From JBDGYE01 sp039584255 (lineage in GTDB: Bacteria > Gemmatimonadota > Gemmatimonadetes > Palauibacterales > Palauibacteraceae): a stretch of 20,351 bases of DNA. A program made the position numbers and the translations under genes. Every line of letters starts with the position of its first letter. The first letter of the stretch is position 1. The stretch lies in NCBI GenBank assembly GCA_039584255.1, contig JBDGYE010000051.1, positions 1-20,351 on the forward strand, written 5' to 3'. The notes below the pieces were generated by a model, which was not told the DNA's origin, searched no databases, and saw only the letters and a list, made by a program, of their open reading frames with translations. Positions 14,264 to 20,351 of the stretch are shown here, in pieces.

Positions 14264-16249
14264 CTAGCCGGACGCCTCCCAGACATCGTTGTCGCGATCC
14301 ACGTCGGCGAAGTCGTGCCCAGCGTCCAGCTCGACCCGAACGACCGGAGCTCCCGCCGGAACGTCCAGCGTTGCCGTCCGCGCCCCGGACAGCCACCTGT
14401 CGACGTCCACGGTGAGGACCTCCGTAGCGCCGCCCTCGCGAGTTACGGTAACCATCGCCGGCATCGGGAGGCTCCCACGATCCTCGATGGTGATCCGTGT
14501 ACGCCCGCTGCCGGTCTCGACCGAGGCGACGGCGTGGTCGAGCTTCCAGCGCTCGTAGAACCAGCCCCGCCAGAACCAGTCCAGGTCCTCTCCGCTCACC
14601 GCCTCGAACGTGTTAAACAGGTCCCACGGCTTGGGATGCTTCCATGCCCAGCTGTCGACGTAGGCCCGGTAGGCGCGCTGGAAGACTTCGTCGCCGAGAA
14701 TCGCCCGGAGCGCTCCGAGCGCCGCGGCCCCTTTCGGATAGGCGGCGATCCCCCAGGCGGCAGGATCCTCCCAGTCGGTCCAGCGCATCATCGTGCCGTC
14801 GTAGCCTTGAGCTACCATGCCGGCGTACTGGCCGGCGTCGCTGCCGTTGTTGTCGGGGTAGTAGTCGTTGGAGGCCTGCGTGTCGTTGAAGCTTGTGCTA
14901 CCCTCGTCCATCCATGCCCACCTGACCTCGTCCGAGCTCACCGTCATCGGCATCCACATGTGCCCGAACTCGTGTGCGATAGTGCCGTAAAGGGCGGAGG
15001 CGGATGCTCTATTGTAGCCTCCGATGAGCGTCATCATCGGGTATTCCATGCCGCCGCCGATGATGCCTTCGCCCTCCACCGCGGTCATGTGTGGCCATGG
15101 ATACGGAAAGTCCAGGTACTCCGAGAGGAAGGCGATCGAGTGCTGTCCGTAGCGAACCGCCTCGGTCCACTTCTCGGCCTCTGCCCGATAGATGGCGTCG
15201 ACCCGTGTGTAGTCGGTGGCACCGTCGCCGTCCCTGTCGCCCACCGGGGCACGGGCCGCATCCCACAGCGATTCACGGGTGATGGAGTACGCCACGTCGC
15301 GCACTCGATCCGACCGGAGGTGCCACATCAGCCTCCCGCTCTCCGGAGCGAGCGTTGCGCTGCCGGGCCCGAAGTCCTCGGCGGTGAGCACGTTCACCAC
15401 CTCGTCGCTCGCCTCGGCCTGCCGGATCCGCTCGCGGATCTCCGGCGGGAAGACCGCGTCGTGGTTCTGAAGCGTGCCCGTGCCGACGACCACCCAGCCT
15501 GCCGGGACGTCCAGGCGGACGTCGTAGTCGGCGAAGCCGGCGTAGAACTCGCCGCGCCCGGTGAACCGGTCGTCGTGCCACCCGACCACGTCGTCGTACA
15601 CCGCCATGTGGGGATACCAGTAGGCCAGATAGAACAGGTTGTCATCGTTCCAGCCCATTCTGCCGGCGGCCCCGGCCCTCGGGATCGTGAAGCTCCAGTC
15701 GATCTCCAGTATCGCGGAGTCTCCGGAGGCCAGCGGCGACGCGAGCCAGATCGGCATCGAGGTCCCCTGGACAGCGAAGCGGGGAGCCTCCCGTCCGGGC
15801 CGTATCTCCTGACCGTTCACGGCCACCCGGTGCAGTTCGAACCCGCCGGTGACTTCCTGCGGGTAGTGCCGCGCGGCACCTTCGGCATGGAGGTTCTGGT
15901 AGAGCTTCACGCTCAGGGTGGACAGGGCACCCGGGGAGTTGTTGAAGTAGACGATCCGCGACTCGCCCTCGAGTCGCCTGGCCTCGGTATCGATCCGCGC
16001 ATCGATGTCGTAGCGTGCGTACTGCTGCCAGTAGTCCGGGCCTGGCTCACCGGTCCCGGTCCGGGTTCCGTTCTCGATGGCGCTCATGAAGCGATCCGCC
16101 GGAGTCACCGGATAGGGAACCGGCCGGCCGGCCCCTTCCACCTCCGCATGGAATCCCGATGTCTGGGCCGGGACCTGCGCCGCGCCCGCGAGGAACATCA
16201 CACCTACCGCCGCGAGGCTGGCGCGGCGGCCCACACCACCACCACTCAT
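14264..16249 (-). CDS. Secreted M1-family zinc metallopeptidase
   Basis: Aminopeptidase-like M1 (gluzincin) enzyme of 661 residues, exported by a signal peptide ending near VPA|QTSG. An N-terminal beta-rich domain (about 75-260) precedes the catalytic domain. The zinc site is complete: HEFGH (His426, Glu427, His430) and Glu449 in WMDEG, 19 residues later. The substrate-binding GxMEN motif reads GGGMEY (398-403), and Tyr504 (AAYPKGA) is the likely transition-state tyrosine. A DRDGDGATD loop (about 338-346) resembles a calcium-binding insert. A beta-rich C-terminal segment (about 575-660) follows. ATG 16249 is chosen because GGAGG lies five bases upstream; TTG 16252 adds one residue. The target is likely peptides outside the cytoplasm; specificity cannot be read from the sequence. 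Confidence 0.92.
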   Translation of the reverse strand: MSGGGVGRRASLAAVGVMFLAGAAQVPAQTSGFHAEVEGAGRPVPYPVTPADRFMSAIENGTRTGTGEPGPDYWQQYARYDIDARIDTEARRLEGESRIVYFNNSPGALSTLSVKLYQNLHAEGAARHYPQEVTGGFELHRVAVNGQEIRPGREAPRFAVQGTSMPIWLASPLASGDSAILEIDWSFTIPRAGAAGRMGWNDDNLFYLAYWYPHMAVYDDVVGWHDDRFTGRGEFYAGFADYDVRLDVPAGWVVVGTGTLQNHDAVFPPEIRERIRQAEASDEVVNVLTAEDFGPGSATLAPESGRLMWHLRSDRVRDVAYSITRESLWDAARAPVGDRDGDGATDYTRVDAIYRAEAEKWTEAVRYGQHSIAFLSEYLDFPYPWPHMTAVEGEGIIGGGMEYPMMTLIGGYNRASASALYGTIAHEFGHMWMPMTVSSDEVRWAWMDEGSTSFNDTQASNDYYPDNNGSDAGQYAGMVAQGYDGTMMRWTDWEDPAAWGIAAYPKGAAALGALRAILGDEVFQRAYRAYVDSWAWKHPKPWDLFNTFEAVSGEDLDWFWRGWFYERWKLDHAVASVETGSGRTRITIEDRGSLPMPAMVTVTREGGATEVLTVDVDRWLSGARTATLDVPAGAPVVRVELDAGHDFADVDRDNDVWEASG

Positions 16250-16363
16250 CAAGGCCTCCGTTGATTCGCTTTGGGTTTCAACTTCTGCTCCATACCTTCA
16301 AGAGTACCGATGTACTCCGGAACAACAGTTAGAGTTTCCCCACCGCTGAATCAGGGGACGTCG

Positions 16364-17368
16364 ATGAGAGCGATGGTGCTGAGCCGGATCGCGCCCATTG
16401 AGGAGCGTCCTCTGGAGCTCGTCGAGCTTCCCGACCCCAAGCCGGAGGCGGGCGAGATCCTGGTGCGGGTCAGCGCCTGCGGAGTGTGCCGAACCGATCT
16501 GCACGTGATCGAGGGGGATCTTCCCGAGCACCGACTGCCCATCATCCCGGGGCATCAGGTCGTGGGAACTGTCGACGCGTGCGGCCCCGGGTGCAGCGAG
16601 TTCGCGCCGGGCGACCGGGTGGGAATCGCATGGCTGCGCCGTACCTGCGGCGGCTGCGAGTTCTGCCGCGCCGGCAGAGAGAACCTGTGTTCGGGCTCGC
16701 TCTACACCGGGTATCACGAGAACGGCGGCTATGCGGAGAAGGCGGTCGTGCCGGAAGCGTTCGCCTACCCGATCCCCGACGCGTTCGACGACCTCCAGGC
16801 GGCGCCTCTTCTGTGCGCCGGCATCATCGGGTACCGAGCGCTCCAGCGCAGCGAGGTGCCGGCGGGCGGCCGGTTGGCCCTGTACGGATTCGGGTCGTCG
16901 GCCCACGTCGTCATCCAAATCGCGCGGCACAGGGGATGCGAGGTCTACGTCGTCACCCGCGGTGAGACCCACCGGGAGCTGGCGCGCCGCATGGGGGCGA
17001 CCTGGGTTGGGACGGCGGGCGAGGCCCCACCCGAGAAGATGGACGGCGCCATCATCTTCGCCCCGGCGGGCGAGGTGGTCCCGGAGGCGCTCCGCGCTCT
17101 CCAGAAGGGTGGCACCGTCGCCATGGCCGGCATCTACATGACTCCGGTGCCGGCGATGGAGTACGAGCCCTGCCTGTTTCACGAAAAGAACCTGCGCAGC
17201 GTCGAGGCGAACACACGCCAGGACGGCAGGGGTCTCCTGGCCGAGGCGGCCCGCGTTCCCGTGAGCGCGGAGATCACGACGTTCGCCCTCGAGGAGGCCA
17301 ACGACGCGCTGATTCGCCTCAAGCACGACGGCATTGACGGCACCGGCGTCCTGGTGATGAGCAGGTGA
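16364..17368 (+). CDS. Zinc-dependent alcohol dehydrogenase family protein
   Basis: Medium-chain dehydrogenase/reductase of 334 residues that should oxidise an alcohol or reduce an aldehyde with NAD(P)(H). Catalytic zinc ligands are Cys42 (GVCRTDLHV), His64 (PGHQVVG) and Cys151 (LLCAG). The structural zinc lobe is CGGCEFCRAGRENLC (Cys95, 98, 101, 109). The Rossmann glycine pattern LYGFGSSAHVV is at 173-183. The usual GHE is GHQ here, a form I associate with one MDR subgroup. The start at ATG 16364 has AGGGGA five bases upstream; the frame is open to 16271 but that stretch is not conserved-looking. Its TGA overlaps the GTG start of the antiporter gene (GTGA), so the two are translationally coupled. 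It is divergent from the M1 peptidase gene. Confidence 0.92.
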   Translation: MRAMVLSRIAPIEERPLELVELPDPKPEAGEILVRVSACGVCRTDLHVIEGDLPEHRLPIIPGHQVVGTVDACGPGCSEFAPGDRVGIAWLRRTCGGCEFCRAGRENLCSGSLYTGYHENGGYAEKAVVPEAFAYPIPDAFDDLQAAPLLCAGIIGYRALQRSEVPAGGRLALYGFGSSAHVVIQIARHRGCEVYVVTRGETHRELARRMGATWVGTAGEAPPEKMDGAIIFAPAGEVVPEALRALQKGGTVAMAGIYMTPVPAMEYEPCLFHEKNLRSVEANTRQDGRGLLAEAARVPVSAEITTFALEEANDALIRLKHDGIDGTGVLVMSR

Positions 17369-18741
17369 ACCGGGAAGCCGTGAGCAAAGCCATCCAGCGG
17401 ACGCTGGCGCTGCTGGTGCTGCTGGCCTTCATGTACGTCTGGCATGAGGCACCTCCCTCCGGCGTTCCCGGGGCGGAGGTGGCCCTCAACCTGGGCTTCC
17501 TGTTGCTCGCGGCATATGTGGGCGGCGTGGTGGCCAAGCGGCTGGGGCTCTCCCGGGTCACCGGCTACATCGTGGTCGGCCTGCTGGTCGGGCCCGGTGC
17601 CCTCGGTCTCCTGCGAGAGGCCGATCTGGCCACGCTGGGGCCGTTCAATAGCATCGCGATCGCCCTGATCGCCCTCACCGCGGGCGGCGAGCTGAACCTG
17701 AGAGAGCTTCGGGGCAGTGGCCGCTATCTGACGGCGATCACCCTGCTCCAGACGCTCAGCATACTGCTGGCCGTCTTCCTCGCCGTGCTTGCACTGGGCC
17801 CGCGCCTTCCCTTCCTGGCCGGCGTGGAGTTCCAGGTCGTGGTCGCGGTCGCGATAATGTTCGCTGCGGTAGCGGTCGCCAGCAGCCCCTCGGTGGCCAT
17901 CGCCGTGATCACCGACACCCGCTCCCGAGGGCCGGTGTCGACGACCATCCTCGGCGTGACGGTGCTGAAGGATGTGCTGGTCATCGTGCTGTTCGCGATC
18001 TCCGTCTCTGTGGTCCTGGCCATGCTGACGCCGGGCGCGGGCGTGGACCCCGCCATAGCGGCCGACCTGGCGTGGGAGGTGGGCGGCTCGATCCTGGTCG
18101 GCGCCGTCGCCGGCGTCGCGGTCGCCGGTTATCTGAAATGGGTCCGCAAGCACCTCGTGCTGTTCACGCTGGGACTGGCCTGGATCCTGGCAGAGGTGTC
18201 CGCTGCACTGCACGTGGAACTGCTACTGGTGGCCCTCAGCGCCGGCTTCACCCTGGAGAACTTAGTGCCTGTGGAGGGCACCCGATTCGTCCGCGCGCTC
18301 GAGTCCGCATCTCTGCCGCTGTACGCCGTCTTCTTCAGCCTGGCCGGCGCCGCTGTGCATCTGGCGGAGCTCGCCCACCTGTGGCAGTGGGCCGCTCTAC
18401 TGATCGTGATCAGGGCGGTCGCGATCTGGGCCGGGACCGCCTGGGGCTCGCGCGTTGGGGGCGCTCCCGAGCCCGTGCGCCGCCATGCCTGGCCCGGGTT
18501 CATATCGCAGGCAGGGGTGGCCCTGGGGATGGTGACGATCGTGGCCAGCGAATTCCAGGGCTGGGGGCCGGATCTGAGGGACATGTTCGTGGCAATGGTG
18601 GCGGTGCACGAGCTGATCGGTCCCGTGGCCGCCAAGTGGACGCTCGACCGGGCCGGCGAGACGGGGAAGGCTGCCATGGAGCCCGCTCCAGTCCCTGCCC
18701 GCGCGGCAATCGAGGCTCTCGAAGGTGGCGACCTGCGCTGA
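17365..18741 (+). CDS. CPA2-type cation:proton antiporter
   Basis: Membrane antiporter of 458 residues with about 12 hydrophobic helices, of the Na+/H+ exchanger (KefB/NhaS-like, CPA2) type. Recognisable pieces: AAYVGGVVAKRLGLSRVTGY, VVGLLVGPGALGL, the LTAGGELNL motif (104-112), ASSPSVAIAVITDTRSRGPV and LGVTVLKDVLVIVLFA, where Lys202-Asp203 is at the ion-binding helix position. There is no C-terminal TrkA-N/RCK domain; the tail (from about 430) is short and Ala-rich. It exchanges Na+ or K+ for protons across the inner membrane, the ion not being decidable. GTG 17365 overlaps the dehydrogenase stop; a GTG at 17380 is an alternative. The link between the two genes is seen in the overlap, its meaning is not known. 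Confidence 0.87.
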   Translation: MNREAVSKAIQRTLALLVLLAFMYVWHEAPPSGVPGAEVALNLGFLLLAAYVGGVVAKRLGLSRVTGYIVVGLLVGPGALGLLREADLATLGPFNSIAIALIALTAGGELNLRELRGSGRYLTAITLLQTLSILLAVFLAVLALGPRLPFLAGVEFQVVVAVAIMFAAVAVASSPSVAIAVITDTRSRGPVSTTILGVTVLKDVLVIVLFAISVSVVLAMLTPGAGVDPAIAADLAWEVGGSILVGAVAGVAVAGYLKWVRKHLVLFTLGLAWILAEVSAALHVELLLVALSAGFTLENLVPVEGTRFVRALESASLPLYAVFFSLAGAAVHLAELAHLWQWAALLIVIRAVAIWAGTAWGSRVGGAPEPVRRHAWPGFISQAGVALGMVTIVASEFQGWGPDLRDMFVAMVAVHELIGPVAAKWTLDRAGETGKAAMEPAPVPARAAIEALEGGDLR

Positions 18742-18771
18742 GCGCGGACGTCAGCGGAACCCGCGCGCTTG

Positions 18772-18807
18772 ATCAACGGTTGATTCCTTGAAGGATCGTC
18801 GTACTAT
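18772..18807 (+). promoter_or_regulatory. Sigma-70 type promoter with overlapping palindrome, upstream of rho
   Basis: TTGATT (18780-18785), a 16-base spacer and TACTAT (18802-18807) form a good vegetative promoter, the best in the window. A perfect inverted repeat ATCAAC-G-GTTGAT (18772-18784) overlaps the -35 box and could be an operator. Transcription would start near 18814, leaving a leader of about 235 bases before rho. The rest of this gap (18808-18981) holds no supported gene. Confidence 0.6.
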
Positions 18808-18981
18808 TCAGTCCTCGGCCGAGCGATCGGACAGTGGTCCGAAGCGCCGGCGGCACGCCGGGGCCGAGCCGACCCGCCCAAGCGGCAGGGATCCCTGAGC
18901 GCGGCGCCGGGTTCTTCATCGGGAGGAGCGGCTCTGCAGCAGCCTCTACTTCCGATTCCCGGTCGGGTCGTTGCGGCGGAC

Positions 18982-19053
18982 ATGGTGCTTTTCATTCCCC
19001 TGGCCTTCTCGCTCACCGTCGAAGAGGTCATTCAACGAAGGTCGTTACTGTGA
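18982..19053 (+). CDS. Possible 23-codon leader ORF overlapping the rho start
   Basis: A short ORF (starting MVLFIPLAFSLTVEEV and ending RRSLL) lies in the rho leader. Its TGA overlaps the rho GTG start as GTGA (19050-19053). A hydrophobic start followed by charged residues is not typical of shadow frames in this DNA. The ribosome site (GCGGCGGA) is weak and very close, so translation is uncertain. E. coli rho also has a short leader ORF (rhoL) in a long attenuated leader; the parallel is only positional. Confidence 0.3.
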   Translation: MVLFIPLAFSLTVEEVIQRRSLL

Positions 19054-20173
19054 CAAACGAAGACTCACTCGGCGTACTCGAGGTTCTCGGCAGCCGCTCC
19101 GGCTTCATCCGGCGCCGCGACTCCAGCTACACGCCCAGCTCGGACGACATCTACGTCGGTCAGCGGCTGATCCAGAAACACCGCCTGCGCACCGGCGACG
19201 AGATCGAAGGCGAGGTGGGAAAGAAGCCGGGCAATGGGAAGAGCCCGCCACTGAAGCGCGTGTTCACGGTCAACGGCGTGGCCGTCGATGATCTGGGACA
19301 CCGGCGCGACTTCGGACGGCTGTCGGCCCTCCACCCGAATCAGCAGCTCGCGCTCGAGTGCGGCCTCACCCGCCGCGGCCAGCCGGACTACACGAACCGG
19401 GTCATCGACCTCTTCTGTCCCCTCGGGAAGGGGCAGCGGGCGATGATCGTCTCGCCGGCGAAGGCCGGGAAGACGATGGTCCTCCAGGCGATCGCAGAGG
19501 GCGTCGAGCGCAACTACCCGGAGAGCAAAGTTCTCATTCTCCTGGTCGACGAGCGGCCCGAGGAGGTGACGGAGATGGAGGCGTGCGGGTTCGGAGAGGT
19601 CGTCGCCTCCAGCTTCGACTACCCCGCCGAGCGCCACGTCCAGGTAGCCGAGATTACCCTGGAGCGGGCAAGGCGACGTGCCGAGCTCGGACAGGACGTG
19701 ATCATCATCCTCGACTCGATCACGCGTCTGGCTCGGGCCTACAACACGGTGGAGGAGGGAAGCGGCCGCACGCTGTCGGGGGGCATCGACGCCACCTCGC
19801 TCGAGAAGCCGAAGCGCTTTCTGGGAAGCGCACGCTACATAGACCCGGGCCAGGGAGGCGGCTCGCTCACCATCATCGCCACCGCCCTGGTGGACACTGG
19901 CTCGCGGAGGAGTTCAAGGGGACCGGCAACAGCGAGCTGGTGCTGAGTCGGGAGCTGGCGGACCGGCGGATCTTTCCCGCGATCGACCTGAATGCCAGCG
20001 CTACCCGCCGCGAGGAGCTTCTCCTCTCGGAAGCCGCGCTGGCGGCGTCGCACGCCATGCGGCGCGAGCTGAGCAGCGCCTCCGAGGTGGACGCCATGAC
20101 CGAGGTGCTCGGCATCATGGGCCGCACCGGGTCCAACGGCGAGCTACTCGACAAAATCTCGGCACGCATCTAG
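19050..20173 (+). pseudogene. rho: Transcription termination factor Rho, frame-shifted by an apparent 19-nt deletion
   Basis: Rho, the hexameric RNA-dependent ATPase that terminates transcription. GTG 19050 has GAAGG eight bases upstream. The product lacks the usual N-terminal Rho_N helical domain and begins at the RNA-binding cold-shock-like domain (SLGVLEVL, DSSYTPSSDDIYV, LRTGDEIEG). The ATPase core follows: Walker A SPAKAGKTMVLQ, LLVDERPEEVTEMEA, Walker B VIIILDSITRLARAYN, Q-loop TLSGGIDATSLEKPKRFLGS and SLTIIATALVDTGS. At about 19902-19907 the frame changes: the next bases encode EEFKGTGNSELVLSRELADR in the +2 frame and continue to a normal Rho C-terminus at 20171. The expected R-M-D-E-V-I-F/Y block between Gly-Ser and Glu-Glu-Phe is missing, equal to 19 nt. 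As written the gene makes a 298-residue product ending at 19946. Real mutation or assembly error cannot be told apart here. Confidence 0.88.
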
Positions 20174-20285
20174 CATTCTTCCGCACTATTCTGCTCGGGT
20201 CGGGTCCAGGGCCGCGGCGCGCGCGTGTCGGGGTACGGTGGGATCCGCCTTCTCCAGGTAAGAGGTCGATGAGCCGAACCGGCGC

Positions 20286-20351
20286 ATGAGCGAACAGGAA
20301 ACGGCACAGCTTCCGGCGCGTATCGAAGGCCTCACCGGCCTCTCGCGGAAC
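20286..20351 (+). CDS. N-terminus of a probable alpha-glucan phosphorylase (partial)
   Basis: The last 66 bases are an open frame of 22 codons that runs off the window. Its visible part, TAQLPARIEGLTGLSRN, resembles the LPxRIxGLxxLARN opening of GT35 alpha-glucan (glycogen) phosphorylases, which release glucose-1-phosphate from glycogen or maltodextrins. The match is short, so the family call is tentative. There is no good ribosome site directly before ATG 20286; instead AAGAGG precedes a six-codon ORF (ATG 20269) whose TGA overlaps this ATG as ATGA. Confidence 0.5.
   Translation, partial: MSEQETAQLPARIEGLTGLSRN

Noticed and set aside
14195..16264. 689-codon plus-strand frame opposite the M1 peptidase
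   Set aside because: The minus strand has a complete zinc peptidase with signal peptide; the plus frame has no domain.
1..20351. CRISPR arrays, insertion sequences, integrases or defence genes
   Set aside because: No spaced direct-repeat array, transposase motif or terminal inverted repeats were seen on either strand.

Overview
The window is high-GC bacterial DNA. Its gene content fits an uncultured member of the Gemmatimonadota or a related lineage: a DUF6588-like outer-membrane protein, paired DUF4097 proteins behind an ECF sigma/anti-sigma pair, a membrane Ser/Thr kinase beside a TolB-like/TPR protein, and minor type IV pilins. This placement is inferred from gene families; no rRNA or other marker is present to settle it.

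Layout. 77-1824 (+) is a compact minor-pilin operon (GspH/FimT, PilV, PilW). It converges on a PilX-like gene (2125-3267, -) across a perfect bidirectional terminator. 3703-5385 (-) is a Ser/Thr kinase with six N-terminal membrane helices. It is divergent from a TolB-like/TPR membrane protein (5646-7511, +), which may be translationally coupled to a 17-codon leader ORF. 7534-7641 (-) is a truncated 3' end of an aquaporin (MIP) gene, cut off where a MarR-type operator and marR (7679-8212, +) begin. 8253-11413 (-) is an envelope-stress style unit, transcribed in the order ECF sigma, cysteine-free anti-sigma, DUF4097 protein, internal terminator, second DUF4097 protein. Divergent from it is mtaB (11540-12895, +), then a DUF6588-like protein (13178-14191, +) convergent with a secreted M1 metallopeptidase (14264-16249, -). 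A zinc alcohol dehydrogenase (16364-17368, +) overlaps a CPA2-type cation:proton antiporter (17365-18741, +). The window ends with a well-formed promoter and long leader in front of rho (19050-20173, +), then the first 22 codons of a probable alpha-glucan phosphorylase.

Most notable points. (1) rho is interrupted by an apparent 19-nt deletion that removes about six highly conserved residues after the Gly-Ser of the R-loop and shifts the frame; everything on either side is well conserved. (2) An aquaporin remnant abuts the marR regulatory region. (3) Short ORFs ending in ATGA/GTGA overlaps precede several genes, including two that lack a good Shine-Dalgarno of their own. (4) The two DUF4097 proteins carry regular short repeats (TVNG in one, an 18-residue VDG repeat in the other) that look like beta-solenoid rungs. 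I did not find an obvious new defence, CRISPR or mobile system.
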